Source: Protea cynaroides (taxonomy: Eukaryota > Streptophyta > Magnoliopsida > Proteales > Proteaceae). Taken from it: a stretch of DNA of 64,000 bases. A program made the translations under genes and the position numbers. Of this stretch, positions 12,138-26,100 are shown piece after piece. Within the stretch, counting starts at the first letter, position 1; the number at the start of each line of letters is the position of its first letter. Where the stretch lies: the NCBI GenBank assembly GCA_028583415.1, contig CM053267.1:45062834-45126833 (forward strand), read 5' to 3'. The notes beneath the pieces were generated by a model. That model saw only the letters and a list, made by a program, of their open reading frames with translations, ran no database searches and was not told where the DNA came from.

Positions 12138-12583
12138 TGTAAGATATTTTTATGGGCTTAATTAATTATAAGATTAGTTGATTCAGTGGGAGTCTAGTTA
12201 CGGATAAATCGGTTTAAGTATGATTGGAGATGGACCAACCTGGTCTACTGTGGGACTAGTCCAGGGTTGGGGGTGGTATTATAAATACCAATGGTTAGAG
12301 TCCCCACAGTCACGGTGTTATTTTCTTCTCCTGTTTCCATACGCAGAGAGAAGGTCAAGGGATCCCGACAGGCTGTGGAAGACTTTGATCCAAGCATTCC
12401 AACATTCCAAGCATTCAAACAAAAGAAGGTAAACGGTCGGAAATCAATCTGCAGCAAGAGGTATGTCTCTAATCATGTCTTTTCAATACCCATTGTATTC
12501 TAGTAATCTGTGTAGTGTGTTTGTCAGGGTTCATGAGAAATCTCATGGAAAAACCCAAAGAGGATTTATTTAAACTGCTTACA
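12138..12583 (+). repeat. 3' LTR of the 8172-12583 element
   Basis: The same length as the 5' LTR, with substitutions only and no indels that I could see. It follows AAGTGGGAGAT and is followed by the ACAGG target duplication. Confidence 0.93.
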
Positions 12584-14092
12584 ACAGGGGGTTAAAGATT
12601 TGGATGTGCATAGACACAAAAGCATAGGGTTGGGTTTAGGGGTTTCAATGTGCGCACATGGATAGAGGGTTTGCAATGGGGTTTGCAGTTGCAGGTCGCC
12701 GACCGAGATCTAGAAATGGGATTGCAGTCACCGGCGAAGATCTGGAGATGAAGTTGCAGTCGCCAGTGGAGATCTAGAGGTGAAGTTGCAATCACAGGCA
12801 GAGAGCTGAAGATGAAGTTGCAGAGAAGAGGAGGGAAGATGAAAATGGGATTGCAGAGAAGAGAAAGAAGATCGAAATGAGATCGTAAATGGAATTTTAC
12901 CAAAAAAATAGATCGTAAATGGAATAAAAGGGGGTAATTAAATAGAAAGGGTTAAAGAGTATAATAGTCATTCAACATTGACTTAACAAGACATTTCAAT
13001 CTGTTTCAAGAGTGGTCATTTTATTTTTTTAATTAAAAGGATGTTTTGTTGTCATTCCGACATTCCATAATGGAGGTCTATAAAAATTTGTCCTGACCTG
13101 ACGAACCTGACCCATGTGAATCATAGCCGTCACTGGTGTAGTATAAAAGATTCCTCCCACATTGGATCCTCATCCTCTGCGGTCTGATCCAAGAGTTGGA
13201 ATTCAATCAACACACGTACCAATATTGATTACATCAATATGTACATCGAATGAAATCTAACCCTTGACAATTGGAACTGTTACAGGAGAGGATTTCCATA
13301 TCCAGGGGCCCCCTCCCCCAACCCCCCCAAAAAAAAAACCCAAAATTCAATTCCCTGAATCCTTACTTTATCAGTGCCTGTCATGTGGATTTGACAATCT
13401 TAATCTATTCCACAGGTTCGAGCCAAATAGAAATCCTCTCTTACGGACCTACCCTTTGCCAAAGGCTGGATTTTAATCGACACACATATTGATATATTGG
13501 TATACACATCGATTAAACTCCAGCCCTTGGATCACCTGACAGATCAGCCAGCCGCAGGAGAGGATGTGGATCCCATGAGGATCCCGTTAGAGCCACTGCC
13601 ATGACAAAAACCCCTCATGATCAGATTGATAATCTGACATTTAGTTTTCAGTCATTAGACAGGGTCCACTCAACTGTGGGTCAACCTATATGTACAAGCG
13701 AACTTCAGACTTTGGCCTGCATGATACATTGTGCCCAAGTATTTAAAACAGCGTTTACCAAAAAAAAAAAAAAAAAAAAGTATTTAAAACAGCAAGGTGA
13801 GGCTGTTCCAAGAATAAACTTTGTTAAATGCAAAGGCACCCGATTTATCCAATGTATATATAAATGCAACGTACGTGTCCATATACACATATACCAAGGC
13901 AACACTGCAGTCCATGCCGCAAGCAATTCATTTTCATGATGTATCATTATGACTCTCCAAGGGAAACTTGTATATGTAACAAGGCATCCCAATCAGCATA
14001 CTTCTTATCCATTGATCCAGTCAGCCTGTGTACGTACTCAATGAAGGGGACACCCAGAAGTTTAAATAGCTAGATCATTCGATCACCACAAT
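12584..14092. other. 3' flank of NHX: no further gene seen
   Basis: 12584-13090 continues the sequence interrupted by the LTR element, with degenerate GAAGTTGCAGTCGCCGG-like repeats at 12690-12830. 13190-13560 contains two copies of a segment with AATC.ACACAC..A..AATAT and CCCTTG(G/A). An A-run lies at about 13760-13778. 13860-14092 is the likely 3' UTR of the minus-strand NHX gene; no polyadenylation signal could be assigned with confidence. Confidence 0.4.
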
Positions 14093-14145
14093 TTACCCAC
14101 GAACGTGGAACACATCTTCTCTCCTAGACGTGGGTGCCGGTTCAT
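14093..14145 (-). CDS. NHX6: NHX exon 22, terminal exon (residues 508-524)
   Basis: Acceptor TTTTAACCAG, then (D)EPAPTSRREDVFHVRG and TAA at 14093-14095. It was chosen because the acceptor is good, it completes codon 508 in phase, and it brings the protein to the family's usual length. The residues themselves are poorly conserved, so this exon is less certain than the rest. Confidence 0.65.
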
Positions 14146-17100
14146 CTGGTTAAAACAAATGCAAAGCAGAGTTATTTTCAAGTAGGTAACGTGCTGTATA
14201 CCTCAGTTTTCCTAGATTTGGAAACCAAAAACGTTTCTTTTTCATTTATATCCCCTCAAATAGATTAAGAGTAGCATAGTGAAACTAGTTGGAACACAAT
14301 TAAATCCTGAGGTTGAATAATGATGAGCTATCTATCAATAGAAAGATTTCTTTTCAGGTTTTTCAGGTCTCAATAATAGACGAATATCCCCTCTGTTTAT
14401 AACACTTTCAGAAAGCAAAACACATTGAAAAACTGCAATCAAATAAAACCAAAAGTGAAAAATTAACATTTTGGCTATTGAAATCGGCTAACATCAGCAT
14501 AAGGCAAACTAATCTGAAACTCAATCAGGCAAGCAATACAAATAAAGGCACATGCAAGGGCCACTAAATCTGAATAGGCCCAGCCTACCATAGTTTAAAT
14601 TCATGTCCAAATGACACCATGGGCTGGTCAATCAACACCATTATTGGAAAAGAATGAGAATGAGAAAACTCAACTAACCCTTCTTCCCTCTAAATGAAGC
14701 TGGCCACATGAACATGTTTCACCATTCAACACCATTTAAAGCCATGAGCATTCTTAAACCTAAGGCATCCATATCTTTTCTTAACAACTTTTTCCTAGGT
14801 AATCTACGGCCTACCCCTTCCATTCTTTCAGTTCCTCTAATCTGAGCAAATTATCACTTCTTAAGGTGCAGTCAATGGTCTCCTTCAACTCTCACCTATT
14901 AAGGCCACTCCAAAATGATCTTCAATATGTCCATTTCTTATTGTATCTTTTCTGATTTTTTCCTCTCATCCACTCTACATCATCATCTCAGTCTTATTTA
15001 CATGTTGTTCTTAATTGCCCAACAATTACACTCCCACAATGACCTCTAAGAGGTGAAGGAATGTGTTACACAATAAATTTCTCAAGCGTCATATGCTAAC
15101 TTTCTAGAAAGAAAAACTGAAACTAACATGCATTAAACACATTCCCAACCACATCAAGAATTCATCTGAGGTATAGCCAGTCATGGGGTTCACTCTCTAG
15201 AAAGAATCATCAAAACTCAAGTGAGTATGCTTAAACACATTCCCAAGCAAGTTAACGCTTCATCTGAGGTATATATTCTTGCATGTTTCAAGCACAAAAC
15301 TTAAAATTATTCCCAGTATTGAAGATAATGTATGGTTTGTATCCTATCTTACCATGATCGTCTTCATCGTCTCCATTTTGCGACGTAAAGAAAGGAGTGA
15401 GGAAATTCCTATCCAGTGCAGTGAAAGAAGCCGTGCTGCAGCAAGAATCCAAAACTAAATGCATTAAGAAATGAATAAAAAAGCAGAAAAAGTGAACCTG
15501 AAGCTCCACAACTAGTTCTAAATTTCACATTACATACCTCTTGTGGAGCTCTTTAAGTCTCATCTTTAGTCTATTACCAGATGAAGCACCCTCGTCAAAA
15601 GGAGGAGCAACGTATCCATTGTTCCCTTCGAAGCTCTGAGACAAGATGATGGGAAATTTGTGAGATGATGGGAAATTTTGTGAGAATATTATCCACCTAA
15701 ACAATTTGTAGTTTTTACAAAACAAAGCCTCAAAGGCTAAAATACAACCCAAACGGTAATGAGTACACGTCTGATCAATCTCTAATACATCAACCATCAA
15801 AAAGCATGTTAGAGGAATGTCCACGGCTATGTTCTACAAGATCTGCATCTACAAGTGAATTTGTAATTATGCTATACCAGCTCAGGTAAATGTGTCAGGT
15901 TTAAAAGGGGCTCCTTGTTAAAAAACTAACAGCCAAACCAACACTACTATTATATATTGAATTTCGAAGAAGTATGTTTTTTAGTATTGGTTTGGCAATT
16001 TGCATAAATCATGTAGTAATTTGCAACAGATATGGGTTCCTCCTTTGGGAATGAATACCAAGCCATTACTGGTGCTTTCCAATTCTGTCAATGCAGTGAA
16101 TTGACACCTTGGTGCTTGGACCTTTCGAGGCAAAGCATTGACTACATGATGCCTAGCAAAAAGAAGTTGGCCAAAATAAAAAAAGGTTTTTTATAATTAA
16201 AGCACCACATTTTAACAGCAAATAAGCCTACAATGCAGCAAAACCAATGATACAGAAACACTATCAGGGAAAAAAAAAGAAATAAAGAAACAAAGTATTC
16301 ATGGTTCAACTGTTCCAAGTACTTGGAATCAGGGATGGGATCGGCCGGGTCCGCTTCCGATGCCCATTTCGCATCATTATGCTCGATAAAAGGAATGAGG
16401 GAAGCCCCAATAGAAAAATAATGGAAGGGAAAAATGCTTCAAAGATGAACCCGTTACCATGCAATAATTAGGAATTCGTGACAGTTTCGAGTAGGAACAA
16501 CCTGTTCTTCCGAAATACCCTGATTCCAACGCCAAAGAATTTCCCCATGTTGGATCGATCAGCCCTGATTGGGGTGGATCGGCCCCAAAAGCCTTAGAAT
16601 CGGTCACATACTTGTGACTCAAGGGTGACAAGGGATCAGGCACGGCAACTTCCGATCCGGTTTGGCCGATTCCCCTGATCCGTGCGAGTCCTTAAATTAT
16701 GGCTGTAATAGTGTACCTAAGTAGGACTGTAGGGTACTCCAAAAGAAAAAGCACATAATCTTGAAGGATTTGCAAGAGGCTCTTATCCAATGTATACACT
16801 CATGGACAATAGATGTAGCATTACAACAACAACAACAACAACAAAGCCTTATCCCAACTGAATGGGTTGGCTACATGGATTCTAGCCCTCTAATCAGATT
16901 TGTTCAAGGTCATACTTGAAACAAGGACCAAGCTATGCATGTCTTTCCTCCACTTCACCTAGAGTCGTCTAAGGTCTCCCCCTGACTCTTTTACATCCTT
17001 TTGATCTGAATCAAATCACTACTACGTATTGGAACATCTAAAGGCCTCCGTTTAACATGGTCATGCAATCTCAAATGATATTCTAATAGCTTATCATGTA

Positions 17101-20100
17101 TCAGTGCTACTCCCAAATCAACTCTAATATGATCATTCCTCACCTTATCCTTCCTACTTTAGCCACACATCCATCTCAACAGCACTAGTTTATTCATATA
17201 ATGCTTCTTAACTGCCCAACATTCAACAAAATAAATCATAAGTCGAATAATTGTCCTATAAAAGTTTCCTTGAAGTTTTAAAGGAAATAAGCCGATCACA
17301 CAACATTCTAGACGCACCTCACATTTCATTCATCCTACTTTAATCCTCTGTGAAACAATATCCTCTATATCATCTGCTTTATTTATGATTAAGTCTAGAT
17401 ACCTAAAATAGTCATGTTATCAATATCTCCCTCTCATCAATTTTCACCACCTCATCAATTCTCATCTTTCATATGATTCGACGTAACGAGACATATCCAT
17501 GACCACAGATCTATGTTGTGTGGTTAAGCTCTCCCCCGGTATAACCTTACAATCCATACATAACAACCTATCAAACCTTATAGTTAGAAGAAATCTGTTT
17601 GCATACTATGATGACCACTTTTGAATGTGACTAAATACTCATCTTTTAAAAAAATGTATTTACAATGGATAAAGCATAAGCCAAAGCAAAATCTAAAACT
17701 AAAGCCCCTCCTCATTCCTCTCCAAAACCATATCTTCCATGGACACCTTCATATCCTCTACGATCTCTCCCTACATGTCCATTCAAATCTCTCCATATTA
17801 TAATATTTTCTCCTTGTAAAAAACCTTACACTAATCCATCCATGTGTTCCCAAACTTGTAGCTTACTACTTGCGTAAGTGCTAAAAGTGGGCATCATAGT
17901 AGCCAAAATTGTAGCTTACAATGGATGTAGCATTATGGTCTCTAATTTCTTCTTCTTTTTTTTTTTTTTTTTCCTTGACGAAAACAAAAGAAAATTCATT
18001 GCGAGACAATACGAAGACATGAATATGCAGATTAACCCAATAGCAAGAAGAAGTAAGATCGCTTAGCGAGTGATAACCATTAAAAAAAAAAGTAACCAAA
18101 AAACCACTTAGGGACCATCAACACCCAGTCACCACTGTTGGAGACAATTGCTACCCAAATAACGACCAATTACGCCCTCCCCCTACAACAACCCTACAAA
18201 GCAACAATCTTGAAAGAGAAAGAGAAAGAAATGAGCAATCTTGGTGCTGCCTTGTTGTAGCACTGTAGATGCAAGCGATTCAGAGGCAGAAAACAAGGTT
18301 CAATCAAGATGATTCTCAGGTATAGCAACAAATATATGCCATGCAAGGATCAAGTTGAAAAAACAAACCCTTAGAAACTGGAGTAAAGCATTTTGACGAT
18401 ATTCACCACACTAGAAGCACAGGTGAAGACAAATCCCTAAGACGTGAGATTGGGTGTGAACAAGATGCAATTGATGAAAATGAGGCGGCTTTTGCTGTTT
18501 CAAGAAAAGCCATTTGTTTGGGCTATCCTTTATGTCTCATGTTGGACAGTAGAGTTGAAATTCCTGTCAGTTTGGGAATAACTACTCCACATATGAGTTT
18601 TACATTACCCATCAGATTGAACTCCTACTTTTTTTTTAGATAAATAACAAATTTATTGATGAAAATAAAAAGTATATGATAGTACATAAAGAACATTCTT
18701 TCATCAATCCATTGCAACAGAAAAAGAAACTCATATCAATCAATTGAATTTTTACGAATTAATAAGAAAGTCCGTGATTCGCTAGAAGTTCGCTATGAGG
18801 CAGCTCACTTAACTGCGAGGGTGTACATAGTGACATAAATAGAGGCAGGACCCTGCTCAGAGGATCAACATGCTAAAACCCCACACCTATACAGGTACTA
18901 TATATATATATATAACAACACACAAGGGAATGAGTTCAAAACAGCTTCAGGGTCCAAACACCACCTCATTTGCAATTTTAGGTTGCCAAAGGAACTATAC
19001 ATTCACTTGAGCTGCTGAAAATTGGTTTATTAAATGGGCATGGCACCATAGTTCCCCCTCATGTCTGTCATCCATTTCATCACACTTGCTGAATCCCCTT
19101 CCATTATAGCTTCAGACCATCCTTTGTACAGAAAAAGTTCTCTTCCAATCCTTAAAGCAATTTGCTCTGGTCATGTACAAACTCCTTCACTAATAGGCAC
19201 TGAGAAAACTTGAAACACCCTACCATCCCAACTTCTGATGGTTAACTCCAACATGATGCAATCCCATTCTTCACTAAAATTCAAACATTATAGTTTTAGG
19301 AGGGAGTCTAAATTCCTATTGTTCAGGAGAATTAAATTGGTGTATAAAATACACCTCCTTCCCATGGTTCCTGATTTAGAGCAGCAGCCCAAGTATTTTG
19401 CGAGGGTTCGGATTGTCAAAGATCCAGATAGAAGTTACGTACCTGAACCAACTGATGTCAATGAGGGGATCTTTTAGTGTCTTCCTTCTTTTGTAATTTT
19501 TTTTTTATTGGCAACGACAAACTTTATTCACTCATTCATCAAAAAGCCAGACAGTTGAAAACATGTAAATGTAACCCCTTATAATTGCAGCACCCAGAAG
19601 GCAAACCCCAGAAACAGATGATACAAACACCTTAAATTATAAGCAGACTTCCTAGTCTTTGACCCAAGCTTATGTTTGTTAGGATATGAACTTTCATGCA
19701 GGCAAGAAATATGACTAGATATCGCTACGACATTGGGCAAGATGAAGTTTGGTACTTGATGATCCAAAAAAATGGTCTTTGCTATCAATCCCATAAAATA
19801 TAAAATAAAAATAAAAAATGTTTTGCCAGATCTGTCCAATCGATTAATAGATAGCCTGATCTGTTCTGATAGATCGAAAGAGTAGGATCTAGGAATAGAT
19901 AGAGGGACCTTATCAATAATACGGGGAAATATCCGGTTTCTATCTATTGATGAGACAACTATCTATTTTGGATCCATCAAAAAGAAATCGATATGTATAT
20001 GATGGAGTTTGCATCGTACATAAAGCGTCCAAGCACTTTTTGGGCAAGCTCAGTTCTCGTATTCATCAGTCCAATGCAGTGGGCTCATCTTATGGACAGA

Positions 20101-23100
20101 AAAGCCAAAATGTAGTTTTGTTGCTGTTCGCCACCTCGATGCATACTGTTCTCTTCCCGGCATCGTCCCACACAAAAAGAAAGAACGCAGAGCCCCAGCC
20201 CGACCTGTAGGTCCGCTAATGTAAAGCAACGAATTGAGCCTGGACTAGCAAACGAAGTCACTTTCGGAACCATACTTCCTACAGCTAACATGTGTCCAGT
20301 CCAATGGGTACGCACAGCACAAACAAATGTGAACTGCTATACCGAATCCCCCCCCACTGCGGACACTTATTCTTACATAAAGATCCTCTCTATAACTCTT
20401 TGTTCTTGTATAGGAGGCATTGTTCAAAATCTCAGCGAGATCTCGTCGAGATCTCGAGAATCTCGAACTTCTCGAACAGGTTGAGACGAGATCGCAAGAT
20501 TCTCGACCAGTTCTCGACCATTTCTCGACATTTTCGACCAGTTTTCGACTGATCTCAACATAATGTATCTTCAACATAATAAAATTGTAACCGTACATTG
20601 TTTTGACTTAGTCAAAGTAATTAGTGCTAGTTTCTAGGACTAGGACTCCTTATTAGTTTATTAGTTTGCTTTATAAATTTCATTTACCAATTAGACTTGT
20701 TAGTTTCCTTTTCATATTTTGAGTTTACTTTGTCTTTAGTTTGTGACTAGGACTCTGACTTGTAGAGTCCTAGATCCTAATTCTATATAATAGTTGTTTT
20801 CTATTTTCTATAGATACAAGTTAAAAAGAAGAGCAAGACACATTGATTCTCTCCATCTTCTCTTATTTTTTCTATTTTGTTACATGGTATTAGAGCAATC
20901 ACTTGGGTTGCAGTTTTGAGCAATCACTTGGGTTGCAGTTTTAGAATCGTTTAAGGCTCTTCATTAAGTGTGCACCCACCACTATTGCTACTCCTGCTAC
21001 GACTCCTGCTACAACTACTTGGTTCACAGTGACTTATATTGTGCTACTATTACTACTATTGTTGTCACTACTACTACTACAACTGCTGCTTCCGTTGCTA
21101 CATTGATTCAAGTTGAAGCTCTCACATTCCCCCACGCTTCAGCTTGAGGGGGGTGTTAGCGTAATAAAATTGTAACCGTATACTGCTTTGACTTAGTCAA
21201 AGTAGTCAGTCCTAGTTAAGACTTGGACTCCTATTAGTATATAGACTCCTAATTAGTTTATTAGTTTTATTTACCAATTAGGCTTGTTAATTTCTTTTTC
21301 CTATTTTGAGTTTACTTTGTCTTTAGTTTGTGACAAGGACTATGACTTGTAGACTAATAGTTGTTTTCTATTTTCTATAAATACAAGGTACAAAGAAAGG
21401 AGCAAGACACATTGATTCTCTCCATCTTCTCTTATATGAATTATGATTGTATGGTCTACTTGACTACTTTGGGTTTTTTGACTATGATAATTAACTAAAT
21501 AAGTGCTATTATGTTTATTCTTCTCCTAAAATATAATTTTATTGACTCATTTGGTCTTCTTTGATTTTCTACTAGTGTAACATTATGTAGAATAGCCAAT
21601 ATTACCCTAAGTTTACATTTGAACTTCAGACCGACACTGCGAAACACGGGTGTAAATCCAAACAACCATCATGTGTGATTATTTTTACAGTTTTATGGTT
21701 TAAATATGTTTATATATGCTAAAATAGGGTATCCCAGGAGTATCAGGCCTTAAAATGATCATTTAGGGTCCAAACACACATTTTAAGCCTTCGCAGTTTT
21801 TGTACAGTGTCTAGCCGAGATCTCAAAAATTTCGGTTTTCACAGGGGTCGAGACACCCTCGAGTTTCGAGATTTTGAACCATGGCATAGATTAGAATCTC
21901 GACAAGATTTTGTCAAGATCTCGAATTTCTCGAACTTTTCGACTTAGTCAAGACGAGACTAGGTACGAGACATGATCTCCAGATTCTCAACTAGTTCTCA
22001 AGTAGTCTCCACTAATTCTCGACTGGTCTCAATATTTTTTACCATTTCTCGACATTTTTTATTAATTCTCGATTGGTCTCGACATAATATATGAATTATG
22101 ATTGTATGGTTTACTTGACTACTTTGGGTTTTTTAACTATGACAATTAACTAATTAAGTGCTATTATGTTTATTCTTCTCCTAAAATATAATTTACTGGC
22201 TCATTTGGTCTTCTTTGATTTTCGACTAGCATTATGTAAAATAACTAATATTACCCTTACATCTAAACTTCAGACCGACACTGCCAAACATGGGCATAAA
22301 CCCAAACAACCACAATGTGTAGTTAATTTTTCAATTTTATGGTTTAAATGTGTTTATATAAGTTAAAATAATGTTTCCCTAGAGTATCAAGCCTTAAAAT
22401 GGTCATTTAAGGTTCGAAACACTCATTTCTAGCCTTCATGACTTTTCAGCATGTTCTTGCCGCGATCTCAGAAATCTCGGTCTGGCTCAAAGTCGAGACG
22501 AGCTCAAGACTTGAGATTTTAATCATTGAATCCAAGACAACTCAAAGATTTGGGTCAGTTTCGATCAAAACCTAGAAACATGGAAAATGAATCCAATGCA
22601 TTGAATGGCAGGATGAAGTGTCATAAGCTATATCATCATAGCGCAAGCACTCCTCTTTCGGTTAAGTACTTATATATTTGTCCCACCATAATAACTACTC
22701 AAGACATATATGGTGTGTTAGCTTTGCCAACATAACCAGTCCTAATTTTCTTAAACTATTGAACTCGCGCACTTGCCTTGAGATCACCTTTGGCCTTTCA
22801 ATTCAATCTCTCAGGCTTTCAAACATTGTTTCCATGTCACATGTTGATATTGTATTTAGCAATGGTTAGAATTTCAACATTGCAAAATATTTCGGTTTCG
22901 ACAAGGGTCGAAACAAAATGACTACTGAAATTTACATGTTGTAATTCCAAACTTTCACAAAATTTGACGGAAATATTTCAGTTTCGGCAGGAGTCGAAAT
23001 CCCATAAAAGTTCAAAATTTTATTTATTTATTTATTTATTTTAGTCCAAAAGCATTTTCCCAAATGGTACAATCAAAAGGACAATTTTGGTCAAGATTTT

Positions 23101-26100
23101 AACAGTTAGAAAAATATTCAATACAAGATAGGTAATATAATTGACTTTCCCTTTAATGAAGTGGCCAATCCACATGGTGACCTATCTATCCAATAATTAA
23201 AATTGCCACATCAGCCGTTTCCAGATTAAATAAGTGAAAATACATGGAGAAGATTCACTAAATGGTGGCCCATATGGCCGAACTGACCATGAAATGTTAA
23301 ATTTTGGCATATAGTCTATATGAGGTGCTTGACAGTTGGATTCACCAGATTATCCCTCCACTTATTATAACAAGAAGTAGCAGCAGCAGTAGTAGTAATT
23401 GCAAGAACACGACATCACAGAAAAACAATTTGAATCATTCACCCGTTAAACATGTGCATTTTCAAGAAAAATTCACCATAAAATGAGACTGCAATATCAT
23501 GTTCCATTAGATGTCATTTACCTCTTGCATGGAAAGGCAAAATGTTTATTCGTCATCAAGGAACTCCTCAGAAAATAACCTCGAACTGACATTTTAACTT
23601 AGTAACTTAGTATTCTTTCTTGGAAACTTACTTCATTTAAAGGGCCATCATGACCATCACCTACAACTTGTAGAGCTTCCAACATAGTCCCTGTTGATCC
23701 TCCAATCAATAGGACCTGCACTATTTCCTAAGAAAATCAGAGGTGAAAAAATGATATAATCATATGACATGGTGGTAAAGAGAACTGCACATACTCATAA
23801 GCAAGCTCATAAGCCATGACATTAAGATACTGGTCACTTATTCTGATTCATTTAGTGTATAGAGGGCCTACTTCTATACCAATAAAATTTATCTGCTTAT
23901 AAAACTTTTTTACAGGAAAAAAAAAAAAAGAGGAGGGGGGGGGGTGTTGGTAGAACATGGCAGCAGGATAGTTGGAGGGCACTTTTATGGCATTAGGTTA
24001 ACCTCAGGTTATCTGAGGATAACGAGGCCTTGAGAAGATAAATGATACAGGAGCACAAGGATCAGCCAGATTAGCCATGTTCTCTGATGCAGGCTGAGAT
24101 CCGCTGGATTGGAATCTCTAGAGGATTCTATTTTAATTGGGATATATTTGTAATCTTTTTAATTTGAAAATTTTTAATTAGATTTGATTGTAAGTCTTAG
24201 AGTTTTGTTAGGTTTCTTATTGTTACTCACGTCCCTTTTATTGTTTTTATTTATTTATTTTAGATGTGGGTCCCTTATCCCTTAGATATAGGTGAGTATT
24301 AGTATTTGAGTTGATTTTTAATTAGTAGTTGAGTTTAATTAGAACTCTTATATTAAAGTCATATTTGAGTTCTAATTGTGTTTTTAGAGTTTCAGTCCAA
24401 TTAGGATTGTAAGTTTATTTAAAGACATTATTATTAATGAAATTGGTAATTGATGATTATTGAGAAGAAAGAAAAGAAGAGGCTCTCGGCTCTCTCCCTC
24501 CCTACGGTATCCCTCTGATCTCTCTATTTGAGTTCCCTTTCTCCCTTGCTGTTTCGATAGCTTCTTTCTCCTCTCTATATCTTTCTCTTTCTTGGTTTTC
24601 CCTCCCTATACCATAAGGTATATTCCTATATCTCTTTTGTTTTAATTCTTTATTTTGACTCCCTACAATTATCCCACCATCCCATTAATTATCCCTAAAA
24701 TCATCTCACGTTACTATTTTGGTTCTCATCCCCTTTCTTCCCTTACCTGATAATGGTGTTTTCAATATTCTCCATTGATATTCCCTTTCATCCCTTTAAG
24801 TGAGATTCAGTCTCCATTATTCTCATTACCTAATAACTGACATTAAATGTTAACAGCACAGTTCAAGGCATAGTTATTTAATTCTCCAAATTATTCGCGA
24901 ATTATTCTTCCGAACTGAATAATATTCAATGATTCTGAAAAATTCTCATATTTTTTGTCTAGAAATAAATATAGCGAATAATTCTTTCCAATCAGAATTA
25001 TACCAAATAATTCTTATACATAAAAAAACTATTAATATCCTAGTGAAGGACTTAATGCCTTAACTACCATTCTCAAACAAAGTTTTCTGGAAAAAAAAAA
25101 AAAAAAAACCATAATGCTATAACTATTTGCATCTTTTCCAATCTAAGACTAAGTATAAGTCTAAAAATCACGTCATAATACAAAACAGATCATTAATTTC
25201 ATTTTTTTTTTCTATGTGAGATTAAATATGAGTATGAAAATCAAATCATAATACAAGGCAAATCATTAATTTCGTTCGACAATGTGGAATTAAATATGAG
25301 CATAAAAATCATACCATAATACAAAGCAAGTCATTACTTTCATGTGCTTTTCCAATCGGGATTAAATATGAGTCTAAAAATAAACATTATCATACAAACC
25401 ACAAGGAAGTAATTAACGAACATGAAAAAGAGATGAATTTCATGAGGATGATTGGATGAATTTATGAAAATGTTTAATTTTATGAACATCAGCTCCATTA
25501 AATTGGTATTGAAATCCTAATAAAATCGAATGATCTACATTATATACTGTAATGAAATCTAACAAATCCACCTTTATGCACATATACCTATCTATTATGT
25601 ATTATATTGTTATTTATAAATTAAATATTATTCTAATATTACTTGTATATTATGCAGGTGTGATAATTGATTGATAGCGTAGTTGTCAAGGCGCCAAGGC
25701 GAACCAAGGCGTTGGAGGCCTGACAGGGCACCTAGGTGACCAAGGCACCCGCCTAGTTGACCAAGGTGCCCAATTTTCCAAGTCGTCAGAAGGCCACCTG
25801 GGTGCCTAGGCGGTGCCTTGACAACTATGATTGATAATGTAAAATGAGAACACCAAATATTAAAAATTAACATCCAAATTTTTTGTCAGAATTTTTTTTA
25901 GATAAAAGAATAATTCCCAAACCGATCCAAATTCGAATTTTATTTTAAGTCCACTTTTTTTACCGCATCTTTGACCGAATTCTTAAATTATCGAAACAAC
26001 TTCCGAATAATTCCCGAATCCGAATTAAATAACTATGGTTCAGGGAACTATGTACAAGATAGGCATTTCAAGATTTATATTGCAATGCAGTAGACAAGAA

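Larger units (their letters stand above)
8172..12583 (+). mobile_element. Complete non-autonomous LTR retrotransposon, Copia-like (4.4 kb)
   Basis: The 446-bp LTRs (8172-8617 and 12138-12583) start TGTAAG and end CTTACA. The flanks ACAGG (8167-8171 and 12584-12588) are an exact target duplication. The primer site TGGTATTAGAGC (8619-8630) is tRNA-Met type, and the purine tract AAGTGGGAGAT before the 3' LTR resembles Copia elements. By eye the LTRs differ at about 17 positions (roughly 96% identity). The 3.5-kb interior has no gag, protease, reverse transcriptase or integrase ORF, so it must be mobilised in trans. It contains a GC-rich tract (8810-9420), an internal duplication and an (AT)n tract. 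Confidence 0.92.
15636..23631 (-). other. NHX intron 19 (about 8.0 kb), transposon-rich
   Basis: It lies between exons encoding GPLNE and SFEGN. It contains a GATCGG-rich foldback segment, an RTE LINE fragment and a CTCGAGA-type element pair with a nested short LTR element. The stretches 17880-20410 and 22530-22860 show only AT-rich sequence with A/T runs (17955-17972, 18632-18640, 19500-19508). Confidence 0.85.

Noticed and set aside
15288..15352. Read-through of NHX exon 21 giving an alternative C-terminus
   Set aside because: The sequence after GDDEDDH is intron-like, with a good GTAAGA donor. A downstream exon completes the frame at the expected length. Retention as a minor isoform cannot be excluded.
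20245..20598. Arg/Ser-rich ORF resembling an RS domain
   Set aside because: The SRSSRFSRSRR-like peptide comes from the CTCGAGA repeat array, not from a splicing factor.
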